Assembly: GCA_020746835.1 (NCBI GenBank)
Contig: JAGPNK010000001.1
Location: 4,774,001 to 4,838,000 of the forward strand
DNA length: 64,000 nt
Direction of reading: 5' to 3'
Origin: Stachybotrys elegans
Taxonomy: Eukaryota > Ascomycota > Sordariomycetes > Hypocreales > Stachybotryaceae
Shown: piece after piece, positions 12,066 through 22,800 of the stretch
How the letters are laid out: each line of letters opens with the position of its first letter
Numbering within the stretch: position 1 is the first letter of the stretch
Notes under the pieces: generated by a model
Told to the model about the DNA's origin: nothing
Databases searched by the model: none
What the model saw: the letters and a program-made list of their open reading frames with translations, nothing else
Position numbers and translations under genes: made by a program

Positions 12066-13472
12066 ATGGAATCTATACCCATCCCCCCGGCCAAGCTGCT
12101 AAGCAGCAAGAGCCACATCGTCCCCGGTCCCCTCGTCGTCACAGAGCTCTTCTTCGAGGTGCCCCTTGACTACGCCGACCTCTCGGCCGGCCACATCGTC
12201 CTCTTCGCCCGCCGCGCCGTCAAGCACGAGGTGCCCGTCTGCCCGCCCGACGAGCCCCCGGCCGTCAAGCCCTACATGGTCTTCCTCGAGGGCGGCCCCG
12301 GCTTCGGCAACCGCGAGCCCCAGGACAGCACCCTCACCTGGCCCGCCCTCGCCCGCGGCTACCAGGTCCTCCTGCTCGACCACCGGGGCGTCGGCCTCAG
12401 CACCCCGGTCTCGGCCGACATGCTCCGCCTCATCCCCGGAGGTCCGGCCGCCCACGCCCGCTACCTTCGCCTCATGCGCCAGGACAACACGGTCCGCGAC
12501 TGCGAGGCCGTCCGCAAGTGTCTGACCCACGATTGGCCCAAGCCCAAGGCCAAGTGGTCCATCTTTGGCCAGTCCTACGGCGGCTTCGTCAGCCTCTCCT
12601 ATCTGTCTCTGCATCCCGAGGGGCTGCGCGAGGTCTTCCTCACCGGCGGTCTGGCTCCCGTTGGCAAGAGTCCCGAGGACGTCTACCGAGCCACCTTTGG
12701 CCGCGTGACGCAGCGCAACAAGGTCTACTATGCCAAGTACCCCGAGGATGTCGCCGCTGTCCACCAGATCGCATCGCACATTGCCAATAAAGGCGGGAGC
12801 ATCCCCTTGCCCGCCGGCGGCACTCTGACCGTCGCACGCCTTCTCACCCTGGGCCTCGCCTTTGGCGTCCATGGCGGTCTGGACAAGGTGCACGCCGTCA
12901 TTCTTCATCTCAAGACGTCGCTCGACCAGTTTGGCTTCTTGACCCGTGCCTCCTTGGCACCTCTGGAGACGGCCACGACCTTTGACACCAACATCATCTA
13001 CGCAATCATCCACGAGGCCATCTATTGCGATGGGCCTGGCGCCGCCTCCAACTGGGCCGCTTTCCGCGTCGGTCAAGATCTGGAGCTCTTCTCCTGGCTC
13101 AAGTCCCCCTACAAGCCTTCTGAATCCACCTCGGAGCCCCTGTACTTCTCTGGCGAGATGGTCTTCCCCCTGCACTTCGAGACGTACCCGGAGCTGATGC
13201 TCCTCAAGGACGTCGCCGAAATGCTGGCTACCATGGACGACTGGCCGCACCTGTATGACCAAGCGCAGCTGCGCCGGAACCAGGTACCTGTCTATGCGGC
13301 CTCGTACATTGATGACATGTATGTCGACTTCAACTTTGCCAGCGAGACTGCCGGCCTCGTCAAGGGCACCAAGGTCTTTGCGACAAATGTCATGTACCAC
13401 AACGCCTTGCGCGTGAAAGCAGATGAGATTTTCCAGCAGCTATTTAGTTTGCGAGATGATGTGATTGATTAA
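12066..13472 (+). CDS. Proline iminopeptidase-like serine hydrolase (peptidase family S33)
   Basis: Single exon, 468 residues, starting at the ATG within ccATGG (MESIPIPP); an upstream in-frame extension begins only at a non-ATG codon. It is an alpha/beta-hydrolase of the prolyl aminopeptidase type, which removes N-terminal proline from peptides. The oxyanion segment is FLEGGPGFG and the nucleophile elbow is GQSYGG, with the serine at about residue 170. A DHRGVGLS block is typical of S33 enzymes. Late acid and histidine candidates are in ASYIDDMYVDF and VMYHNALR. There is no signal peptide, so it is probably cytosolic. Third-position GC is very high, and this produces a 433-codon antisense open frame that I treat as a shadow. 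Substrate range is not predictable from sequence. Confidence 0.9.
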   Translation: MESIPIPPAKLLSSKSHIVPGPLVVTELFFEVPLDYADLSAGHIVLFARRAVKHEVPVCPPDEPPAVKPYMVFLEGGPGFGNREPQDSTLTWPALARGYQVLLLDHRGVGLSTPVSADMLRLIPGGPAAHARYLRLMRQDNTVRDCEAVRKCLTHDWPKPKAKWSIFGQSYGGFVSLSYLSLHPEGLREVFLTGGLAPVGKSPEDVYRATFGRVTQRNKVYYAKYPEDVAAVHQIASHIANKGGSIPLPAGGTLTVARLLTLGLAFGVHGGLDKVHAVILHLKTSLDQFGFLTRASLAPLETATTFDTNIIYAIIHEAIYCDGPGAASNWAAFRVGQDLELFSWLKSPYKPSESTSEPLYFSGEMVFPLHFETYPELMLLKDVAEMLATMDDWPHLYDQAQLRRNQVPVYAASYIDDMYVDFNFASETAGLVKGTKVFATNVMYHNALRVKADEIFQQLFSLRDDVID

Positions 13473-13740
13473 ATCAATATTATTTAAGCCCAGTCTGGTC
13501 CCCAGGCCACTGTCATCCTGCTGCTTTGCTACGACTCGACATACATGGGAACCTCTAGTCCTTCCGTTTCATTCCTTCATTCCACCCAGACTCTGGTCCT
13601 GTTCCACTTGGAGATAATCAACTTAAACTTCTTTCCAGCGTTGCCCATCTTCATCTCATTCTCGCCAAGATGCTCCTGGGGGGAAGACGGGATAGCCGGA
13701 CCATTTACCAGAGAGGCCAGGATCGCCCAGTTGCCATGTA
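13473..13740. other. Convergent 3' spacer
   Basis: A short A/T-rich spacer separates the stop of the peptidase gene from the stop of the BTB gene. It contains attatttaag right after the first stop. No gene is seen. Confidence 0.5.
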
Positions 13741-15231
13741 CTAGTGGCGGCGATTTCTATGCTCTGGAGGCCACGCCTCAATGTAAGTCGGCATCGGCAT
13801 CGGCATCGGCCGGATTTCCGGTCTGGCGGTTTCTTCCATGGCCGGCAAGCCTCTGGTACTGTCAGCCTCGTGCCGGATGACCGTCTCTCGCAGCATGGCG
13901 GCCGCCACCTCGGGATTCGCTATCAGAAACTCGTTGGTGCTGGCGGGCGACTTCCGCCACAGCAGAGGCTGGAGGAAGCCCACCCTGGCAAGCAACATCT
14001 TGAGTAGAGCATCACCCTCCGGGACCCCCGAGTAGAGCCTGCTGCAAGAGGACAGGACCTCTGGGATCGCCGCCTCCGAGCCCGCCGTCTCCAGCATGTC
14101 GATGCAGGAGCGCGCCACGGCTTTCTTGAGGGGCTCCATGACGTAGCGGTTGGCGCATATGTACACCTCTAGGCTGAGTTCGTAGGCCATGAGCCAGGTG
14201 CGCAAGTCTTCCTCCGACATGACGCCATCGTTCTCGTTTGCAGGCTCCCTCATTCCAATATCATCCCCGTCAACGGGCATGGGTCCAGCTGGATTCATGA
14301 ATGCGCGAGGGCCGCCGACCCATCCACGACGACGAGGCGCAGGATGCCCCGGGTCCCTTCCTCCGGGTGGAGGGGGGGACCGGGCGACGCGTGCCGAAGA
14401 GACATGGCTCCGCACTGCCAGCATCTGGTGGAACGTTCCGTCCCATGGATGCACCTGCCACAGTTGCAATCATATCGATGGTGTCCCACGCGCTTGGCGC
14501 TCGCGGACCGAGGTGTGGTTTCTTCGTCAGTCAGGTCGAACATGAGCTGGCTCGCGGAGCCGCCGGCAGTGGTTGGGGCGGAACTGGATGGTCCGCCTTC
14601 ACGTCCTTTGCCTTTGTCGAGAACGGGCTCTGCCGAGTTGAATCTGTTAGCTTGATCTACCATGCAAACGAGGCCAGAGCGAGGTCGGTATACCTAGGGC
14701 AGAAGCCACTGGTTTGATGGGAGTGAACTTATCCTCGTAGAGGAAGGCAATGATGAAGTGAAAGATGGCAGGGTCCTCCTCGGGGAGGTCGATGACCTGA
14801 GTCTTTGCCTCTCTAAAGTTGCCAGAAAGGGCCTTTCGAAACCATTCGGATTTCTGGAGTATGTCCACGTGAACCTGTGGTTGCACAGTCAATCCAAGCT
14901 CCAAGTCCCAAGTCCCAAGTCCCAAGAGGAGGGCTCCCGTCCAAGACAGTTGGCTTACGTAGAAGGTTTCCATCAGTTGGCCTTGGCCGACACGGATGGG
15001 GATCGGTGCCGAGTTGTATCGCCCATCGACCGTGCTCATCCATAGATCCTCCTTGAGGCTGGGCCTGTCCTCCGCCTCCTGCATCCGGTAGTCTTGGTCC
15101 AAGACAACGGGCTCAAGCTGCCGGCTGTGCTCGCCCAGGTAGGTAGGCCGGGGCCTGGGCGCGGGTACAGAAGCACGAGATGAGCCGCTGCTGCCGCTGC
15201 TGCTGCTGCTGCTGCCCCCGCTGTGAGCCAT
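13741..15231 (-). CDS. BTB/POZ-domain protein
   Basis: Proposed minus-strand exons are 15231-14959, 14874-14694, 14629-14381 and 14288-13741 (416 residues). The protein opens with a poly-Ser run coded by a CTG/CCG repeat. A BTB domain spans exons 1-2: ETFYVHVDILQKSEWFRKAL, then DLPEEDPAIFHFIIAFLYED. Exon 3 carries a small Cys-rich patch (CNCGRC, CWQCG). Exon 4 has a helical block, EVYICANRYVMEPLKKAVAR, typical of fungal BTB proteins downstream of the POZ fold. BTB domains mediate dimerisation or Cullin-3 binding; no effector domain is visible. The first three junctions are in phase with good signals. The last intron (14289-14380, GTCCCC donor) is chosen because the frame must change there and phase fits, but its sites are weak. 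Intron 1 is a multiple of three without stops. Confidence 0.72.
14875..14958 (-). other. Stop-free 84-nt intron with AAGTCCC repeats in the BTB gene
   Basis: The minus strand reads GTAAGC to CCACAG. The length is 28 codons and the reading frame stays open through it. Around 14901-14926 the plus strand has three tandem copies of a 7-bp unit (aagtccc). Removing the intron joins two halves of a clear BTB core, so it is normally spliced. Confidence 0.65.
15185..15218. repeat. CTG/CCG trinucleotide repeat coding poly-Ser
   Basis: Tandem ctg and ccg triplets near the 5' end of the BTB gene encode a serine run on the minus strand. Confidence 0.8.
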
Positions 15232-16321
15232 GGTCTCTGGGCTCGGGTGCGGGCTGCTTATCCGTTCCTGTGTCTCTTGCGGGATGAGCGGCTAGCGGCT
15301 CGGTGGCAAACAGCGGGATGTAGGATGTGGGTGGTGTTGAGCAGAAGGAAGGGTTTGGGGGTGGGGGAGATTGCTGTGTGGTGAAAGGTGAGAGTCGAGG
15401 TGACGCGGTGCAATGATAGGATGAGATACAATGAGGTCTAAATACCTCCAGCAGCACAAGGTGCGGCTGGCAGCTGGCGGGTGGAAGCTCGCCAAGGGCG
15501 ATCAGAAGAATGGCAGACAGCTACGTGGTTGCGCTGCATGTTTGGAGTGCTCGGACAGCAAACATGCTTTGATTGCTTTGATTGCCCTGACTGCATTGAC
15601 TATCTTTACCTTAGGCAGCCTCGCGGCTTTTCACTTCGCCTCACCTTGTCTCAGAATTGCTTTTGTTGGCTCTGGCCATGGCCTCTGGCGGACGAATAGC
15701 ACATCAACACTACGCGCCAGCCAGCAGGCCTCCCTTGGCCCTCCTGCTTGCTGGGCTTCTTTCAAGTGTGAGCGGGGGAGGGGCCTCTTCTGCCTGGTGT
15801 AAGGTAATGTGCGTGTGTGTGCGCCGGCTGGCAGCTGGCAGCTGACAGCTCGCAATGCCATTGGCCCGTTCACGATGCAGCTGTTGTGTTGTTTGGGCCT
15901 TTTTTTTTTTTTTTTTTGGCTTTTTTCCTTTTTTTCATAGCTGGCTGCCATACTGCCGACCTGTCTCGCGACCAGGGTAATTCGGGGGGACCAAACACAG
16001 ATAAGTTGACTCTCATGTAGTCGGTGCATCCTTTGCTCTAACAGTTGACATTGCTTTCGCAGCGACATGCTGTCCAGCACAGATAGGAAGCCATGTCTCG
16101 TCTCTCTGCAAAACTTGCTATCCTTCTCTAGACCATCAATAACCGAAACCAAAGGGTAAAAGAAGACGCAAGAAGAATGGGGGCCATGTTACAGCTGCAT
16201 GCAAGCGGGACAAGATGCAGCCTTGGCCGCGCATACATGCACCTCGATGCACCTCAGCCCGTCTCTGGCGCCAAGGGAGAACCCGGTCATTCAGCTGCGC
16301 TATTGTCTCCCCAAACAGGGC
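15232..16321. other. Intergenic region with T-tract
   Basis: This is the upstream region of the BTB gene (left part) and the 3' flank of the helicase gene (right part). It includes a long T run at about 15900-15918. Open frames on both strands are low-complexity. No gene is supported. Confidence 0.5.
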
Positions 16322-19300
16322 CTATTCTTCCTGCATCTCACTCTGCATCTGGATCTCTGTGGCGCTCAAGTGTCAGCTGCCTTCTCAAGGACATGAGGCC
16401 ATGGGCAATGAGTAGATAAGGAAGGGACCACATACGCCACAACCTGTTCGCTGAAGCTGAAATGGCTTCAGCCTTTGCCAGAAGCTTCTCTTCGTACTTG
16501 TCCTTGTCTTTACTCTTGACGCGAAGCTTGTTTGGCTGCGCCTGCATCAGAATCGGGAGCAATTGCTTGGGGTCCGCGTTGGCCACGGATGCGATCGTTC
16601 GGAAGCCATTCTCCCAGAACACCCGTCTTAACATGAACCCTCGTCAGCACCTCTCCCCTAAATTGATAGTGGCTCTAGATTCACTTACGCCGTTCGGCTT
16701 TTGATGAATGCAATCTTGGCCAAGGCCAGCAAATCTGCCCGCGCACCAGCAACCAGCCGCCCGGAGAAGTGATCCAGAGCAGCCGCCATGACGCTGCGTC
16801 ACTGTCAGCTCACAAATCGATCTCCCTGTCTCAGCTTTCCCGTCGGAAGCTTACCCCCAGCCCATTTGTTCGCAAAATTTAATCATCCCAGCAGCAAATC
16901 CCTGGCACGTCTGTGACAGACTCTGGACAGTACCGCGTGGTACATCGTATTTGCGAGCCACCATGTGAACGGGCATTTCATTGCAGAGATCTCGGAGCTG
17001 GAGAGCAACATAGAAGCGGCGATATACCCGGGCATTATCCCGATCAGCTTTCGATAGACCTTCAAAGCTAGCACCGTGTGCACTGTCCGGCATCAGCTGC
17101 CAAGAAAAGAAAAGAAAAAGAGGGGGGGAAAGATGCATCAACTTACAGGTCCAGCACAGTTGTAGGTCGGATTCCGAGAAAGGTGAGCACGCGGATTCCA
17201 CTGTCGTCGAGTAATTGCATCTCATCACGAAACACCTGCCAATTGACGTTAAGACCATTATCGTGCACCGGCGAAAATGTGTACAGTATATGCATGTCTC
17301 CATCCATGACAAAGGCACGAAGCGTTTTGGAGAGCTCTTTGTAGATGAAGAGGCCATCATCGGGGTCGAGAGCAGACGCCACAATGGCCTTGCCGAGCTG
17401 AGATGGTGTGAAGTTGTCGAACAAGTCGCGGGATATGAGCCCCATGCCCTCGAGCTCGTGTAGGCCCTTCTCAAGACACTCGTTTAGGAACTTGGCGTCC
17501 GAGGTCTGGCTGAGAAGCGTTTTTGACAGATAGTCGCCGAGAGAGTCCCGGCTGGTCGCCAACTTCACCGCAATGACCTCGAGCAGTCCTCTTACACGGG
17601 TGAGCCTCGGATCATTCGATGCGTCGATAGGACATACCGTTGAAGTCTCCTATTCTCCAGTTCGAGGCAGCTGCTGACATTTGGCAATTCCGCATGCATC
17701 AGCTCCAACACCGGCTCCAGATCGGCTTCGCGGCAACAAAGATACGTCTCTCCCACTGGCGCTTTGCCTTGCCTCCCTGCCCTGCCTCGCATCTGCCTCA
17801 ACATTGCTGGGCCGACAAGCTCTCTGCCCATCCTTGCGTTATGGAGAATCACTCTCCGAGCAGGGCTCGACTTGGTCAGATAGATCAACACCAAAGTAAC
17901 CAGAGCAATCACTTACAGATTGATACCAGCAGCCAGGCTACAGGTAGCAACACAGACAAGAATGATGCCACGGTCGTAAGCTGACGCTATCAAATCTCTC
18001 TCTTCGCTGGTCAAGCCAGCCTGGGGGGTCAGTAACGGAGCCCGGCGGCCAACGACAAAATGCGACGTACATCTGTTATCACATTAGCTCTGCCCCCTAA
18101 CTTGCCACTGCTGCTGGTATGAACTGACGATGAAAGGCCACTCCGTACGGGACTGTCTCTTCCAGCACTGGGTCAATGCCTGTGCTCAGATTCCGTAAAT
18201 CGCCCATCAAGTCCAATCTCTTTTCCATCAAGGAGCTGTCAAGCTCGTGAAGCTGGGGCATTACTCTACTAATCCAACGAGCGTCAGATTCGCACTGCCC
18301 ACGGCTCCCAGCAAACACCAACACGCCAGAGCCAGCTGCCGCCGTCTCATAAGCCAGAGACACGACGGCGTTGAGGACGGGGTCATTGAATTCCTTGTGG
18401 GCAGAGTCTCGGATGTGCCTGGCTGGCCTCGGCGGCTCTGTTTCTTGTGACAACTTCTTTTGGGAAGACAGAACCATGATGCGCGCTTCCTGGCTCGAGT
18501 ATATCAGGCCATTGTGTACTAGATGCTCCTCAATGGGCACCGGTCGGTATCGAGTCAAGTAAGAATGTCCGCCCAGCCACTGAGCTATAAGATCTATATT
18601 CTAGGGCCATGTCAGTCAGGGAACTTGAGTAGGAGAAACAGCGGGATTCTCACTGGAAGAGTGGCGCTCATGCCTACAATCTGAACGGCTTGTTCTAGGC
18701 TCAATATCTTACTGGTGATCAGCTCCAGGATGTATCCACGGTGATCATCGTCAATCATGTGTAGCTCATCCAGCACCACAGACTTCAACTGCGATATGTT
18801 GCACTCGTCGATGGCTGTATTGACCAGTGCATTGGCCTGCATGTTGTCAGCAGCCGAATCGCGGTTCGCAAACAGCCCCTCGTTCACGTACCTTTTCAAT
18901 GGTGCACACCTACAAATGACTCAGTTCTGTCTCTTGATCATCATCTTTTATCCCTGCTCTAAGCGCAGCGTGACTTACGCCAATGTCAAAGTCTGCCCAG
19001 GTAGATCGAACCTTGCCTCCTCCAAAGAACCCGATAACGCGGATAATGTCCTCGTCTGCACGTCTGCGCCAAAGGCGACCATTGTCGTCATCTTTGGTTG
19101 GCTCGCTCGGGGGTTTCAACCCTTGAACAACCGCACGAAGCCACTGGACCTTTTCCTGAACAAGGGCTACGTATGGCAGTATCAGCAGGGCCTTCGAGTT
19201 GGGCTCTTCGAGAACCCGCCTAAGCATCAGAACTACGAGACTGTCAGCGGCCGAGCCCCTTCTCTCTAGGCGTGGCGTGCGTGTAGCCGCTTACGGTCTG

Positions 19301-19832
19301 CAACTAGCGACTTGCCGCCACCCGTGGGCGCGCAGTATACTAGGTTTTTGGTGCCCGCGAGCAGGCCAGGTCCCTTGAGGCATGCTTTTTGCCAGGGATA
19401 TATCTGCTCTATGCCAAGTCCAGCAAAATTGGCTACCAGCTGAGGCGGCAGACCATACACGGGATGGGATAAGCGAAGCTCGGGATCGGCAGTCCCAGAA
19501 GGAGTTGCGGCGATCCTCAGCCGCTGCGAGTATTCTGAGGGTCCCTCCTCGTCGTGCAACCGCACAATCTCACTCGGGGTCAACCGCGTCGGGGTGTTGG
19601 GCAAACTGATGGCTCGTTGGAAGCGGACGGGCTCGTTTGGCTGGCCGGGAACAGCAGCAGATCCGCCTTCATGGTCTGACCAGCTTCTCTTCTGGCCCGC
19701 AGAAGAGGCAGAGCTGCGATTCTGAGCGGCTTCGATGCTCGTCTTGTGGAGAATGCCCTGCATGCTCCTCATGACGGGCGATCGGTCGGGAGTCCAATTG
19801 AGCTGGGTAAGCTCTTGCAAGACTCGGCGCTC
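16322..19832 (-). CDS. HELQ/Hel308-type superfamily 2 DNA helicase
   Basis: Minus-strand exons, all phase-consistent: 19832 (or ATG 19772)-19295, 19232-18979, 18909-18892, 18836-18654, 18600-18129, 18072-18071, 18020-17917, 17865-17638, 17590-17147, 17082-16855, 16793-16689, 16626-16436, 16356-16322. From Met at 19772 this is 913 residues. Motifs: Walker A APTGGGKS (about 148-155), VCTIEKANALVN, Walker B DELH (273-276), GMSATLPN, GVAFHHAGLTSEER (HHAG at 468-471), ATCSLAAGINLPARRVI, and motif VI QMRGRAGR (528-535). The rest resembles the winged-helix and ratchet domains of HELQ. There is no polymerase domain, so it is HELQ-like rather than Pol theta. HELQ unwinds forked DNA in crosslink and replication-fork repair. 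The 5' end is uncertain: the frame continues upstream of Met to an acceptor CTAG at 19833-19836, so an earlier exon probably exists. The 18-nt and 2-nt exons are unusual. Confidence 0.88.
18021..18128 (-). other. Twin introns flanking a 2-nt exon in the helicase gene
   Basis: Reading the minus strand, intron A is 18128-18073 (56 nt: GTCAGT donor, CTAAT branch, AACAG end) and intron B is 18070-18021 (50 nt: GTACGT donor, CTGAC branch, CCCCAG end). Between them lie only AT at 18072-18071. Removing both restores CAT-CAT-GCT-GGC (HHAG), the conserved helicase motif. Removing the whole 108 nt as one intron shifts the frame. Confidence 0.7.
18892..18909 (-). other. 18-nt exon in the helicase gene
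   Basis: This exon encodes VCTIEK, part of the conserved block before the DELH box. It is bounded by CATTTGTAG and GTACGTG and joins phase 0 on both sides. Confidence 0.75.
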
Positions 19833-19835
19833 CTA

Positions 19836-22800
19836 GCAAGATTGACAGCTCGAGTGAGTTTTGGCAATTTTCATTTTGGGGGTTGCTCGCGGCTTTGTTT
19901 GTATGCGTCTTGGCAGCAGCGCCTGCCTGATCTCACCGCGATTTGAATGATACCTTGGTACCAATCACTTAGTACAAGTACTGAGCGTAGGAGGGTCTAA
20001 AAGTCGACTGCCAGCAAGCACTTCATTATTACTTCAATGTAGATCCTTTGATTAAAGAATCCTTATACATGTAGATGCACTTTATAGGTATACTTGAATG
20101 CATATAGAAGAAAAAGAACACAGAAAAGGAATAAACAGAAGCCGGGGTTCCTCGCCTAACCGTGTTGCTGCCTGGCTCGTGGGGCCAAGCCACGTGATTG
20201 AGCTCCGGCGCTTATTATCAATGTTGTTATCGTCGACGGTTCTACAACCCCTCCCTCCTACGCTGTGGTCCAGGTAATGTGACCACACAACAATGGTTGC
20301 GATATGGTGGTCGTAGGGCCGACGCATCTATCGAAAAGTATTGATGAGGGTTTATAGTTTGCGTATACACGCCTTGGCCGCCTTGGCGTTGCCCAAGGAT
20401 ATGGCCTCGAACCTAGAAACTCGCGTGTATTGCCCATCCACAATCATCAGCGCAGAGACACCAACATCTCAGGCCACGTTCTACTATAGGTGAAATCTCA
20501 ATCCCACCACGCATATTCTTCTATTCTCTTCGCGGGTTTACATCTGTTATTGCCCTGCCGTTACCAGCATTGCTTTTCCCTGTTCTCGGAAGGTGGGGTG
20601 AACCGTCACATCTGTACAGCGCGGGGCAGAACCAAATAAACATCCCCTTCAAGCCAGCTCCAGTTCCTTCCAGAACACATTGGAACCCCTAGACGGTCGC
20701 AATACGGCACGTATTGCAAGGACAGAAGAGATGGGCCAGCAAAACATCGTAGTGTTTGCCGGTGGCCACTGCAGTCCCGAGGTTTGCTCCCCCCCCCCAA
20801 GCCGGTCTGGCCTGGGGCACATCGAGACACCATAGAGAAAGCTAGCCGGCGAATTTTTGCTATTCAGCTTGTTGCCGGAGGTATCAAAGTGTTTATCACT
20901 CCAATAGACCCCCATTTCGGTCGTCTCTTTGTTTTATAAGCTCGAGACTAATTCTTTCTTCTATATAGATCCTCAAGGCAGTTTGAGGGGAACAGCTCCA
21001 AGGCCGGCAAGTTCAACCTCCAAGACAATATCCTTCGCGGTTCAAGTCCTCCATCAAACACAGCGAAAGCACCGTTTATTCCATATGCCTGCACGATCCA
21101 GTCACCCCGATTCATCCCTCTATACCGGCGAGAAGGACAGGGACGCCGACGAGTCCTCCCGGCACAGTGCTCCATCGATGCCACCGGCAGCTCCCTCACC
21201 GAGGAAACTCTCACCAGCGCCGTATGACCTGAGCGGGGTCTGCTGAAGATGCGCGAGGAGGGGCAACGGCAGCCTGCGACCCTGCCACTTCGCCTCCGAC
21301 GCCCTCATCGATGCCTCCCCGCTGCGCGCTGACGTCCCCGGCCTCAGGGTCGAGCACCGCCATGGTCATGGTCAAGAACCCGTGTGGCCTCAACGGCGTT
21401 GCCGCATAGAGGCAAATTGGCAGTAGTTGAATTTAAGAGAGATCAAAAATCCGGATTATGCATAGGAAACCTCATGGTAGAGAGACGCTTTCGATTTAAT
21501 CACATCATAACTACAGCGTTGAGATCACAGGATACAAGTAATGTTGAATCCAATGCAATAAATTCAGTCGTCCCTTTCTTTACGATTGCCTTTAATCGGT
21601 GCGTGTCGGAGTACTACCAGTGCCCATATGCCATCTTGCATCATTCTGTGTCCCATGGCATAGCAGCCACTTCTCTTTCCGGTGGCACTGCAGAAAACGG
21701 CGCGACCTTGCCTCGCCACTTGCCCTGCTTCCCTTGTTGTGATGCGGAGTAAGCAGGTCGAGGTCATTGGCAACCACCCAACCTGTTACATCGCAGTCGG
21801 CTGGCTCCCCGTGGCCTGCTGCCTGGGTTGGTGGAGGGCGTAGGTGTCGATGTCGGTCTATACCGGTGTTTGGTCGACTTTACGGTGAAATTTCCATATG
21901 AAACTACTCAGGGAACCATGGGGTATTTTCAGCAAGTTCCTGCAGCTAAGTTGAGGGGGGGGAGGGGGCTGCTCGTTAATACAGAATGCGGTGATGTCGG
22001 TTTTGAGTCAACGACTGGCGTCGAAAGATGTGTGGGCAGGGGTGTTTTTGGTACCGTACGAGCAGCAAAGGATAAATCCAACGACGGTTGCCTGACTAAC
22101 GCAGCCAAGGCAGCGTGGCCTTGCCTGACTTGCCAGCATGTCTTAGTTGGGGAACGGGCGTGGTGATGGATGGGCGTCTACGGCCATGATTGGCCGGTCC
22201 AAGACCCTTGTTACATCGCTCCCGCCCGTGGGTTGATGGGATGGATGGATCATGGATGCCGGTCCTGCTGCAGGCCATTTCTGTCCCCGTCTCGGGACCA
22301 CCATCCTGCTGGGCTACCCTACAGTCCCACCAGGGCCATATCAATTCAACTGCAAGTAATCTGGTGGCTTTATGCTTCTGTTGTCCTCTTTTGGTTTCTT
22401 CTCTCTTTCCTTGCTGGGGTTTTTCTTTCTATTCTTCTTGTTGTTTGAAAACGGAAAGGTTGGTATCTCGCACGATTGCTCCGACGCGACGAGACCAGCG
22501 ATTTATCTTGTGTCGTTGATTGACGATGATCATTTCCGTCGGGTTCCTCTTTGGTGTGAGGGGTTGCCAAGAGCCCGACAATTCTCACCTGTGCATGGAG
22601 AATGATACGTAGGATCGATGCGATGGATAACCCAGCTATGCTGGCCGCCGGACGTGTCACAACGGCGCGGCTCTCTGGTGCAGCCTGCGCAGTTCTAATC
22701 ATCGACCAAGCAGGGTGTAGAGTACTGCCTGCCCTGAGGCTGAAAACGGGTCGGAACTTGCCACTGGCAGAACCTCCACAAAACGCAGATTCTCCCACCT

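Noticed and set aside
12099..13400. 433-codon open frame on the minus strand
   Set aside because: It is antisense to the clear proline iminopeptidase gene and arises from that gene's GC-rich third positions; it has no domain signature.
18021..18128. Single 108-nt intron in the helicase gene
   Set aside because: It gives a frameshift right at the HHAG motif, whereas two complete introns around AT keep the family sequence.
21030..21045. GGTTCAAGTCC, a tRNA B-box-like string
   Set aside because: No A box at the right distance and no cloverleaf stems could be paired.
20929..21246. 106-codon plus-strand frame, possible small protein
   Set aside because: It has no recognisable domain, signal peptide or splice-linked partner, and nearby frames on both strands are equally long.
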